A stretch of 64,000 bases of DNA from Dasyornis broadbenti (Eukaryota; Chordata; Aves; Passeriformes; Dasyornithidae). The stretch covers positions 4,190,060-4,254,059 of the forward strand of contig VZRN01000634.1 of assembly GCA_013397935.1 (NCBI GenBank), written 5' to 3'. Below the pieces are notes generated by a model that did not search any database, was not told where the DNA came from, and saw nothing but the letters and a program-made list of their open reading frames with translations. Every line of letters starts with the position of its first letter. The first letter of the stretch is position 1. A program made the translations under genes and the position numbers. This document shows, one piece after another, positions 1 through 10,998 of the stretch.

Positions 1-3000
1 TGGTTTTTTTTTTTTTTTGCTCAGTAAGTGTTTCTACATCCCAAACAGCTGAGCACACAGGAAAAATGGCTTTTCTAGTTTTTTTCTTTAGGAGGCCTTG
101 GAAGTAGATGTGATGCAGTAATGTGATCCAGAATAATCTAAGCATTCTATTAAAAATGAAAAGTGGTATTGAAGAATCATATTGAAGTCTTGGGAAATAT
201 GTTTCTAGTCGCACCATTTTCTTAGGTTCCATTAGTACTGGTCACATCTAATCCTTATTTTGTCTTCCAAGCCGAGGGGATTTTGATCTGTCCGTGTTCA
301 GGAGGGCTGCGTAGAGGGGGATGTCAGAGCTGAGGAGCAACATGAATTGGATGTCCTTTTCTCTGCCACTTGTGTAATCCCGAATAACAGAGGCCTCTAA
401 CAACCTCCATTTCTTCCTGACAGCTCACTGAGCTGGGAATGCAGTTCCTGCTGCTAGCCAGGAGCTGTTTTATTGACTGAACTCTGGAGAAGCTGTCTCA
501 GACGGAAGGGTGTGCTGAATTATAGCCGCTTGCACTAAGCAGAAGTCCTCAAAATCTGTTTTAATTATAGGTTTTACCAAAACGTGAATGCAGAGAGAAA
601 ATCCTGCACTTTCCATTTGCTCACAGGAAGAAAATATAAACAGGATTAAGGCACAGCTGATTTTTACAGCTCCGGGTTTTTCTCGGGAGGCAGGGAGGTG
701 ATTCCATAATTCCACAGCCTGTGCAGTGCATCTCTGTTCTGAAGGACTGTGCCACTGTGCCAGCACAGGAAATCGTGCCTTATTTATTCTGCTCTAGTAT
801 TTTCAGTTGTATTTTCTCATTTGGTCCTCAATGGAGGAAAGCTGGAATTTGATTCCAGATCTTCCTGGCAAGGCCAGCCAGAAAAGTCATGGACTGAAGT
901 CCCACCTGACACCTGAGTTTGGTAGGGTGGGGTTGCACCCAGTCAAGGAAAGCAAATGGGAATGGTATTTAATAGGATTTGTTTAAACCTTTGAGACTCA
1001 GGGAATATAATTCGTGGAGCTGTTTTCATGACATAACATTTTTAATCAGGACAAAATATCGGGCAGTCGACTGTGACCTGTAAATATAAACACAGCTTAA
1101 TGGAGCCACCAACAGACCTCCCGTTCTGCAGGCTTCTGGCAGCTTGAGCTTTTGTGGAGGCATCTGAAAACCAGATTATTTTCTCAGAAACTGCGTGTGG
1201 TTTTAAGCACCCATGATTTGATTCAGGCCAGAGGTGCCTTTGGCGCTCATCGTTTTGTCCGTTCCATTGGCTGGGGTGCAGAGCTGCTGCCCTGGGAGGC
1301 TGTGCTGGCTCTGGGAGCCAAGTGCTGCCTGTCCCCTCTCTGCTCCTTCGCCTGCCTGAGCCCTCAGGGAGCAGCTGATGGACTCGGAATTGTGCCTGTG
1401 CCATAATCTCTGCCCCTGCACTCTGTTTTTGGGGTTTTTTTCCCCACACAGTCTTATTCATTGTTTAATAGCTGAGGTGTTTCTTTCCCATTTGCTTTCC
1501 TGCTCCAGAAAAATGAGTAGCTGATTATCAGCGCATTTTCATTTTTAACTGCACTATGTTTTAACTTATTTCATTCTCACTACAAATATGAATCCAACCT
1601 TTGGCTTCCTAAAGCGTGATATTTAATTTGTCATTCCCAGCTCCTACTGAGGCCATGTCCTGCACAGAAGTATTCTGTTAGGGTTACAGGATTACAGCAG
1701 AGTTATAGAAGTACTAATAGCATATATACCGAAATTTCCTACTTGATAGGAAGTAGCATTGGCACCAAACACCAAAATAACTGATTATCATTGCAGAATA
1801 ATGAAGCTGTTGAGTTTTAAACTGAATTTGAAATGAGAAATACAAGTTAATCTTGGCGTTAAATCAGAAGATATATGTTAATATTGGAAAGCTATTGAGG
1901 GAAGCAGCTTTGTCTTTTCTTTTCAGCTGGGTGTTCTTAACCCATCTCAAGGTTAGGTGTCTTCCTGAGTTGATCACCTGGGCTTCATTGAATTCCTCAT
2001 GGTACCTCATGAGCTCCCCCTGCCTCCTGTGCGCGTTCCTCGTACCCCAGACATCGGTTCCAGGTGCCTTTTCCTCTCCACAGGTCACGGCTCAGAACAG
2101 ATTCCGAACATCCGGACAGCTCCAGTCAGGGGTCAGCATTCACAGCCCCTCTTCCCAACGTCAGTTCAGATTTACAGATGCGTTTTGTCCTTACCTGTGC
2201 ACGCGTGGACGCAGAGCTGTGTGAGCTGTGGGCTCCCTGCCCTCCTGCCCGCCGCCGTTACCCAGGGCAGGTACCCTTTGAAGGGCGCTGCCGCAGGCAA
2301 AGCTGCTCACCTGCGAAGTGTGGCAGCTCAGCCCAAACGTGTGGGCAGCTGCCAAGGGGAAAGAGCTCCGTTTTTGGGATGGGAAAGAGCAGACAGGAAG
2401 GATGAATCAATAGTTCAGAAGTTTTCAATAGGAATGGGTGTGCTGATGGATGTGGATGGATGTGGCTGTGCAGCGTTTCCTGGGAGCTGTAGCACTGCTG
2501 GTGGCTGGGTTTTGTGCTCAGTCCAGTGCATGTACCTGTGGTCATTACCATTGAAATGCTCTTGAAATGTTTGAGGAGAGGGAATATTGACTCAGGCAGA
2601 ATGCAGAAAAGGTTCGGTGCTTTTCTAGTTTCCTATATGTGTTTTCTGTGGAAATAATCATCCTGTTATTAATTCATAACTTGGTTCTTTCTACAACCCA
2701 TGGAAATAATAGATAAATATTAGCCAGAAGTCAAACAGCTTTGTGCTGTGCAGAGGTTTTCCCTGGAGTTTCATTGTTCTTCTTTTAGATGTTGTTTCTT
2801 TTGTAGCATTTTATCTTATTAAAATTTGCTGTCCTAAAATACAATTTTAAAAGGATTTGACAACAAAAGAAATACGAGATCCACTCTGTTTAAATCCATG
2901 CTGAGACATGTATTGCTCTCATGTTAATGCAGGATTTAATTTCACGTGCTTCACTTGATGCCAAGTCAGAGCAAATAAATATCTTGTTCTACTGTAATCT

Positions 3001-6000
3001 GTCCTGGGCTTTTTGTTTCTAATGGATCAAAATTCCTCATTCTAAGGCAAAAGAAAAAAAAAATTAGGAAGGGTGGAAGGGGGGAAACAGAAATATTTAA
3101 TTCAAACAACATGAGCACCTTCCAAAAGAATGACACAGATTTAATTTAAAAAGGGGGGGAAATCTACATTTTAGAGAGAAAAAATGTCGGTAAATAGGCC
3201 TTACTTGCTGTACTTCGGATCAGAAATCTGGCTGAAATTGCAAGGAGAAGCGCAGCTCAAATCTTGCACTTCCACACTTCATCCTTCTCGTAACATGAAA
3301 ATGAACAAATTATTTTGCAGCTGTTGATTTGAGAGTTCAACTTTCCCAGTTCACTTTGATCCTGCTCTAGATGCTATCTGAGAGGCATTTTAAGTAAATT
3401 GAACTGTTAATTGTTAATAATTAACTATTATTCCGAAATAACTTCTTAAATAGACGGAAAACATAAAATTCCTTGAATTAGGACCTTTATGAAAGATATA
3501 AGGCCGCAGAATTAATTCACCCATAAATGAACTTGCAGAGTGACTGCTCACTGTTTGACAGGGTGAACAGGGCTGTGGATCTGGAAACCCAAATCCTGTG
3601 ATTCAGGCCACTCTTGATTTTCAGTTAAAATGGCTTTTCTTGGCACATTGAAAGTATGAAGTCAAAAATATTAAAATCAAAATAAATGCTTTAACGGGCA
3701 AGTTCTCTGAAGTATTTCACACTTTAAATCTTTATTTTTAGACCAGATTGAAATGTCACAAAAGAGGCAGTTCTAATTTGCGCCGTTCCTATTTCCATAT
3801 AAACCTTCATTACTTACAACCTACAGAGCTAATGCAAAATTAGGGTTTTCTCCAGTTTGACTTCAAGTCATAGAAAAACAGCAAATCAGGAGGATATGAG
3901 GAAATATTTTTTTCCCCTTTCAGGTGATTTTCAGAATTAAATTAGTAGCCATAAATTGTTCTTCAGGATTATTTCTCATGATAAACCTCGAACCTGTAAC
4001 CTGCTGAATGATATCAGCAAAATATTATTAAAAATCTAGCTAATAATTACCCTATTGATAACTTGTACTGCTATTTTAATAATTTTAGACCCAATGTGCA
4101 GTGCCATAACTCACTCACAGTGGGATGGTATTTGTTTTGAATTCTTTATTTTGCACTCAGGATAAAAAGTGACAAGTTTCATAGGTGCATTTTCAAGATC
4201 CAAGGAAAAAATCCAAACAAACAAGGAAATAAAATCAGGGTGAATGTGCAAAGTAAGTCTGTTTTGACATGTAATATTGAAGCTCTTTGTTGTTACTCTG
4301 AATGAGAATGGTAATTTGATCCTTTACGGAGGAAATTATAATTTTTAGATTTTGCAGAAAATCTCACATATTTTACAAAACCCATAATATTGTTTTCTGA
4401 GCATTTGTTGCATCTCCTCGAAATTACACTTTTGAAATGAGTTATTGTCTTGTTTTGATGAAAGTAGAACATTTGGTTTCCTTGTTCTCGAGGCATTCTT
4501 TGAATGCTCTGCCAGCTTTGCATAGTTACACTGAAATATTGTTGATATATTTAATGTTTGTTTCTGACATTTCAGAAAACACTCTGAACATTGCCATCAT
4601 GGAAGGCTTTTCATGCCCGTTTGAGCATTTGCACCAACACCAAATTAAAATATCTACGAGTTTTTACAGATCATCCTGTTCCTTCTTACTCTTGCATGAG
4701 GAACCGTTGCCATCTCGAGCATCTCTGCTTCCTGGAGACATCTGGGGAGATAATTTACATGTGCAACCTCCAACTGATTAATATTTAGACAGAGGATACA
4801 GTTTATTACTTCTTTTTTGCAAGAAGGAACGGTTTTTTCAGTACTTCGTGGCGTAATACAACTTCTGCTGCGGGGTAAATTACCTCAGTCTGTTGCAGAT
4901 CCGTCTGAAGAGGCCAAGGCTGACTTCTGCGTGTGGTGCTGAGAGTAACTTTCTCTCTTCACTTTAAGTTTCTCGGGTCTAAGTGATCCACACGAGGGGG
5001 GTAGATGTTTGCAGGTGCTAAATTTCAACAAAAGTAATTTCCACCACACAGAACGGAAGCACTGGGCAAATTACAGATAAAAAATGTGACCCCAAAGGTA
5101 CATTTTGAACAGCCACTAGAAAATAAAAGCTTTTATTTCTCTTGTATTTGTAATGCAGTTATTGCTATATTTTATTTTAGGACTCGGTTTAGTGGCGTGA
5201 ACAATGCGTGGTGGATTGAAGGTGATGGAGGTGAACATTCTCTTTTCCATGAAGAATAATGAATAATACCATGAATTTCACCTGCTCTTAGAGCTACTGA
5301 GAGCTTTCAGTTGGATGCCCACAATGAACTGAGAGTAACAATGATCATTTTCTTCCCTTTAACTTCTGCTTTCCTCTAGTGCTTTCCTTTCTCGTGTATC
5401 CTTCATTTGCCATCGACACGAGAACTGCTCCTGGAACAAGAGGCAACAGAATAATCTTGAAACTTAATACTCATGCATTTGCTGAGTCTCCTTCCTCCTT
5501 CATTTCAGTCACTTCTGTAAGTTTTGATTTTAATTCTTTTCAACTTCATGAAACATTTATCCTGTAAAGGCAGCACTAAGTAAGAACACTGAGAGAAAAA
5601 AAGGGATACGCTGTGTTTTAATCATCGAAGTCTGCAAGCTGTAGAAGTATGAATTTTAACTTCCCCTTGGAGAAAAGAATCAGGAATTGTTTCAGGGTTA
5701 TATTTTAGTGATTATTCCAAACCTTTATCTGTTTTCCATTTGACTGTTGCTGTATCTGGATTTAACTATAACATTTATTAGAAATCCAAAGTATTTCCAC
5801 CCTAAATAGGGCACCACTTGAAAACCCACAAGATCATTGAAGTCCACGCTGGCTCTTAATTTTGTGGGGATGGAACCTTCATTTCAGCTCTGTGCTAACT
5901 GTGTTTGGAGATACCGCAAATGTTCTCTAGTGAAATTTAACAGTCCACTTTAGTCCTGGAAGGACTTAGAGTGTCTTTTTAATGGAAATATTCCTGTTAG

Positions 6001-7000
6001 CAAATGTTAATAGTAATACAGAGACGGCTCAGGAAGAGTCACAAAGGATGAACCTATGGATTCTGTGCAGCAGGGAATTACTAATATCAGGATTAAGTGA
6101 ACCTGATGCAAGCAAACACATGTAAAAAAGTCTGTTCTTTTACCAGTTTCAGCAGAGCAATCTCTTGGTGAATAGGGCGTGAAGATTTAGAGCTGAAGAG
6201 TTCAATCTCACCTCACTTCAAGCTCTTATCAATATGCAGTGTGCCACAAAGACTGGAACTGGAGTGAGGAGGTGATAAAATGTACTTTGCACTGTTTTGT
6301 CCTGGTGTTATTGCACCTTGCTCAGCAGATGATTTATTATGCTGGCTCTTGATAAATAATTGATGGAGAACTGATAACGCGAAATTTACGGAATATGTAG
6401 AGTGCTTTATTAGAACATTAATATGCTACAGGTGAGTTTTATTGGTCAATTAACACACGCCTCGAGGTGTGGTGTGATGGATGGGGCTGCTGGTGGTGGG
6501 AGCTGTGGGAGGTGGGGATGAGCACGATGGTAAAACACATCCTGGAGGGTCTTAATGGCGTTGGCAAGTGAGGAAAGAATCCGTCTAGAGAAATTGCACT
6601 GCGGTTTGGAGGTGCAGGCTGACTTTAAACAAGGAAGCACGAGCTCTGGATGCAGGCTAACAAGAGCAGAGTGGGGCTTTTATGTAAATTGATTTACTCT
6701 GTTATTTGGGAGAAGCTATCTTAGGGCTAAGGTGGTTTCCATTAATTTCCCAGCTTTCCCAGAAAAGTTGTAAAAGTTAGTTTATCTCCCTCATGCTTTA
6801 TTTACAAGGCCATGTACAACACAAGCCTGCTTGTTATCCTTGAGTGCTGCTCTTAACCAAGGAATGGTGGGAATACAGCCCAGACTTAAGCTTCTTTTCA
6901 AGCTCTTCTTTTAGAAATAGATTTCTTTCTACCCAATAGATAAGTGTTTTGGGGCTGGGCTGGGTTATTCTGGGTTGGTTTTTTGCTGGTTGGATGGGGG
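1..7000. other. Gene-free unique DNA
   Basis: No exon, RNA gene or recognisable repeat family was found in this stretch. It opens with a short T-run in the first 18 bases. A locally GC- and CpG-richer patch lies near 2195-2350, and open frames there on both strands overlap, which points to composition rather than coding. From about 2560 to 6450 the DNA is AT-rich with many TAAT and ATTA cores and includes the HNF1-type site listed separately. No splice-flanked open frame with a familiar protein motif was seen. It is consistent with intergenic DNA or the inside of an intron, and the sequence alone cannot separate the two. Confidence 0.6.
3413..3425. promoter_or_regulatory. Perfect HNF1-type palindrome
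   Basis: The 13 bases GTTAATAATTAAC match the published HNF1 homeodomain dimer consensus GTTAATNATTAAC at every fixed position. A further half-site-like GTTAATT begins a few bases upstream at about 3406. What is seen is the motif. That HNF1A and HNF1B bind such palindromes is known. That this copy is used in vivo is inference, and no promoter or exon is visible nearby, so it would have to act as a distal element. Confidence 0.4.
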
Positions 7001-7036
7001 TTTGTTTGTTTGTTTGTTTGTTTGTTTGTTTGTTTG
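7001..7036. repeat. TTTG tetranucleotide microsatellite
   Basis: Nine uninterrupted TTTG units, read directly from the sequence. The preceding 60 bases are also G- and T-rich. Length polymorphism is expected. One plus-strand open frame runs through it and encodes repeated VCLF-type residues, which is a repeat artefact. Confidence 0.95.
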
Positions 7037-8203
7037 ATGCCTTCAGGTCTTTATTTTTTTATTTATGTGATGCTTGTTGCTTTCCGTCTACTTTTTGGAA
7101 AGGCTTACACAGCATCCCTTGACTATCATTAGACTTTTCCTTTCTTCTCTCGTGTCTGATTTTCATTCCATGCACGGCAGAAGATCAGCAGCTCGAGGCT
7201 CCCTTTTTGAGCTGCAAGGGAAGATGGAAAACTGCTCCGCTCGACGTGCGCGCGCTCCGAGGTGAAGCTGCCGTAACCACGTGCAAAGGGCAGAGGGCTC
7301 TGAGAGCAAAGGGCTCTCTGCAACAGCTCAGTCCAGGAGTCCAGCTGACCCTGGAGAAATCAGCAGAGACAACAGGCAAGAGCAAATGCTTGCAGAAAAA
7401 TGTTAGAGCAGAGCAAACACACAGATATTTCTCTAGGTATGGCTCTTCATGTTTTTGTCTGCAATATTCTTCACCAGAATATTATATCCAGACCATTTTG
7501 CTTAATAGCACTTGAGGGAGTGCTCTTCCATTTGTCTAAGAGGTTTTTAATCTTTCTGCATATTAACATCCAACCTGTCCTTTTGGAAGGTATTCCATCA
7601 TTTTAATTCTGAATTTTGAAGGACAAGTTTGATTTACGTCTTTGCTCTTTATGTTCAAACTGCTGCCACATGCTTCCATCCCTATGGATCTTATGCCACA
7701 AATCCTGGTGAGTTATCAGCCTGGAGTCGGCCATCCTATGTCCCCTCAACTCTGTTCTTACCCATGGTGAAGAAGCCTCAGCTGTTTCCTGCTTTAAGCA
7801 AATTTTATCCCCTTATTCTTCATTCCCTTCAAGGGGCTTATGAATATATTAAATACCAGGGGCTCCTACGGAATGTTAGGGAGTTTCTCCATCAATTTTT
7901 AATCCCCCGAACTGGTTTGTTCTGTTTTCTACCAGTTTAGTAGCACACAAGGGAAACTTCTCTTTTACCTCACACTAAACCTGTATTTATTGTCTAGTAT
8001 AAAGCCGTTATTTGGGGAATTCAGATGTTATCATGTGCACAAACCATATTTAAGGTTTTTGAAAAATTCTTTCAGGTTTTAAAGGCCCTCTGTCTGTCTG
8101 CAAAAATCCAGGTGATTTTTTTGCCTGTTATGTTGAGGCCACTTTGCCCTGTTAACTTTTATCAAGTTGCCATGTTCAGCCGAAGATGAGAATGGGTTGT
8201 ACA
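7037..8203. other. CpG patch followed by possible degraded retroviral interior
   Basis: The first part holds an unusually dense CpG cluster at about 7234-7262, including alternating CG steps, in otherwise CpG-poor DNA. The part from about 7500 to 8203 lies directly inside the LTR-like element at 8215-8574, where the leader and gag of a minus-strand provirus would fall. I could not recognise a gag protein. All minus-strand frames are broken by stops, and no second LTR copy was noticed towards lower coordinates. It may equally be ordinary unique DNA, with the LTR being a solo or truncated copy. Confidence 0.2.
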
Positions 8204-8216
8204 GGGTCACCAAATG
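8204..8216 (-). other. Retroviral primer-binding-site-like junction
   Basis: On the minus strand the sequence reads CATTTGGTGACCC. This matches the junction between the end of the LTR (CA), a two-base TT spacer and the start of the tRNA-Trp primer binding site known from avian alpharetroviruses. The match decays after about nine bases of the primer site, as expected for an old copy. The 13-base identity is seen; the family assignment rests on recalled knowledge of avian leukosis-type viruses. Confidence 0.4.
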
Positions 8217-8574
8217 TTCTCAGTCTGCTTTGGACATTGTGGCAAGCTGCAGCAAAAGATGCAAGCATCAAGACATGCAGTTTTTATAATCTTTTACTAA
8301 GGAGGTGGCCCCAAAAAATCCCCTCTGGTCTGCAACAGAACGGGGAGCAGGGAGGGGGAAGGTTTATTTCACAGCGAATCTCCTCCCTCAACTCCCATTC
8401 AAACCAACTGATCAAAAGACAAGAGCAGCATTTGCACCTCAGCCTACCTGCTCAAAGCTGTTTCTCTCTGTGTGGCAAAGGCAGATGGACTGCTTAGAAA
8501 CATTGTTTTTACCCAATTAGATGCTATACCTGATTAAATGCTGTAAAAAGTATTTAAGATCATTAGTGGTAACA
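8215..8574 (-). mobile_element. Degraded endogenous retrovirus LTR
   Basis: A segment of about 360 bp that on the minus strand begins TGTTACC and ends GAGAACA, giving the terminal inverted TGTT/AACA of a retroviral LTR. It is followed on the same strand by a TT spacer and a TGGTGACCC primer-site-like motif. A minus-strand AATAAA lies at 8363-8368, with T- and G-containing sequence after it, and a TATAAAAA-like string at 8281-8288. The inner end is fixed by the primer-site junction. The outer end was chosen only because it restores the terminal inverted repeat, so it is uncertain. No intact viral open frame adjoins it. Alternatives are a chance resemblance or a different ERV class; I favour an old avian ERV fragment with moderate confidence. 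Confidence 0.4.
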
Positions 8575-10919
8575 AGACTGGCAGAAGCAGGGCAGCATGC
8601 AGAATAAAAAGAACCTCCTGCCCTCCCTCCCAGGCCTTCTGGGAAGAGACAGGCTGGAAATGAAGATTGTGAAAGGAGCTGGACCAGCATCAAAAGCAGT
8701 GTGACTTGCAGAATTTCCAGGCAATGGCATGAGCCAACAAACAAAATGACTGTAAATGGAGGCTGATTTCCCTTGGTTGAGAGGCCCAGGACGCGAGTGC
8801 TGCTGCCGTGGCTGAAGCGCTCCCTGGCTGTGCAGAACCACGCTCTCTACACGGGGATGTTTCTGGTTTGTTTATTCCTGCTTTGCCCCAGGCTTGCTGA
8901 AATCAGTGGAATTATTTAGCAAAAAGGTTCTGAGTAGAAACCAGACGCCCAGGTTGTGGAGTTTGGAAGGGAATACCACCCAGTGGCTCCAGCAGATGAA
9001 AGGCTGAGTCCTTCTGAAAAATGAGGTGGTTTGAGAGAAAACAAACGCCTCAAGGTTTGATTGAATGTGGCTGGATATGGATTCAAGCCTGTGCTCAGCT
9101 CCTGAGCTCACTTGGAGCTGCTGCACTCCTCCTGCCAGTCAATCTGACCCCAGGCACGAAGACAGGTTATTCTATTTATTCCTGCATGGATTTAGCTAGT
9201 TTTGTCTATAGCTTGGTCTTTTCTGGGCGATAGTTTTGTTTGCAGCTCTCCTGTGAATGATCCAGTCTCTGTCTGTGACACCAATGAGGGGAAGCTGCTC
9301 TCAACGCTTCGTGTGGTCTGCCCTCACCGGCAAAGGTTTTCCTATTATTGTGTGGGTGGAATTAGCAGTCTTATCTGAGTTGTTTAGTTCTTCAAGATCA
9401 AAGCTCTATTCTAATAAAAAATCGTTCTCAGACGATTATTTGAAACTTTTGATATTTTAACGGGGGTAAGGATGTCTGTGTGCCAAAGCCAGACACCGTA
9501 TAAGGAAAATTTTATAGCAGAAAAAATAATTTGCTGCTGAGTTTTCATGCAAAGCATGTTGTGACTGGCTAATTTTTAAATGGAAAATATTGTTGATAAT
9601 TTATTGGGCAGGCAAGAAGCTTTTCTAGCCCTGCCTGAAAGACAAAAGTGCGTGATGGGTAGGTGCCTCAGCAAGGGAATGTGATATCCAGACAAGAAAT
9701 ACCAGCACTGCTTTTGACTGCAGATGAACCAAAGTTGTTTACAGCAAATACCTCTCAGCAAAAAGTTTTTTGAGGAAGGCTGGTATTTTGGCTGTCAGAT
9801 CTGCTTCAGGTCTAGTGATTATCAACATCTTAGCTGCCTCAATTCCCTGATGAACCGCCTTGAAAACATGAGTTTTATAAATCACCTCACAACGCTGCGC
9901 TACAGAGCCCTGGCGATCAGCAATGCAGTGGCCATGTTCGTGGGAAGAAAAGACATCATTTCGGGGAATAATATGAGAATGTATCAACTCCACACATCTT
10001 GATTGCGGACTCTGCAGGTAGCCAAGGTTTCTGTGGCTTAATCCTTGACCTTCACCTTCGCTTTCACAGCCTGCAAACTTCTCAGAGACGTGCATGGTGT
10101 GAACTGCATCTTAATAGCTGGAGCGCCTGATGGAGAGATTTCCTTCCGTTCTTAATTGGGAGGTGGCTGCAGCTATGCCGTCCAGCTTCAGAAAGAGTTG
10201 CTGCTTCCTACTTTCACTTGTGTAGCGCTTCTGGGGAAAATACGACAATTTGTAACAAGGAAAGTTGGCCTTAGAGTGCGTGTTTACTTTAGAATCTGTG
10301 AATATTCCCATACTTTTGACAGATCTTAAAAGTTTCGATTTTTGCTTCACTTTCTATTTTATCTCATATCCCTCTACTCTCTTTAACCTGCAACTGATTT
10401 CATATCACGAGCAAAACCTGTAATGTTCTCAATAGGTCGGGTCGCAGTGTTTGGGTGGTTTATTTGTACACAATGGATCAGATTCAGACCTTTTGGCTTC
10501 ATTCTTCGAGCCTCCTCTTTGGCTCACCCTCCCTCAGAGCTACAGGTCCATATGCTAGCAAGGCTTCAGGCTAATGGACTTTGGCACTCTGCAAATTGCA
10601 TCTCTAAATCTGCTTTAAACTTAAATACATGGAATCTACTTTCGTTTTTAAAAGCTCTCTTAAAAGACAACGGACCTACTAAAATGGCAGTGACGTATTT
10701 CAAATGTTTGTCATGTGTGTGGTATCTTCTCTGCGGGATTTTCCGGTTAGATAAACTACAGGCAACTCATTCATACCAAAACCAGAGCCAATCTTCATTG
10801 GATGTCAGAACAGCAATGTTCCCATGGAACTTGTTCCCATGATGAAAACTAAAGACAAAATTAAGCAAGACCATGAACAAATCCTAAGTAACCGGATCTC
10901 CAGAACTTAATGTTTCCTC
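8575..10919. other. Gene-free unique DNA
   Basis: No recognised gene or repeat. Short frames at 9724-10002 and 10423-10842 on the plus strand begin with ATG, but they show no known domain, biased composition or polyadenylation context, and the first is overlapped by a frame on the other strand. They are treated as chance. Confidence 0.5.
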
Positions 10920-10998
10920 TTTTTTTTTTTTTTTTTTTTAGCCTGAAATACATTTTCCCACTTTTCAACTAAGATGGGAAAATGTTTTTTTTTTTTCT
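10920..10998. repeat. Paired poly-T tracts
   Basis: A T-run of about 20 at 10920-10939 and another of about 12 beginning near 10986, separated by 46 bases of unique sequence. No AATAAA-containing retrocopy was recognised beside them on the minus strand, so they are called low-complexity DNA. Confidence 0.85.

Noticed and set aside
1999..2565. 188-codon plus-strand open frame
   Set aside because: It lies in GC-richer DNA, overlaps other open frames on both strands and shows no known domain or splice context.
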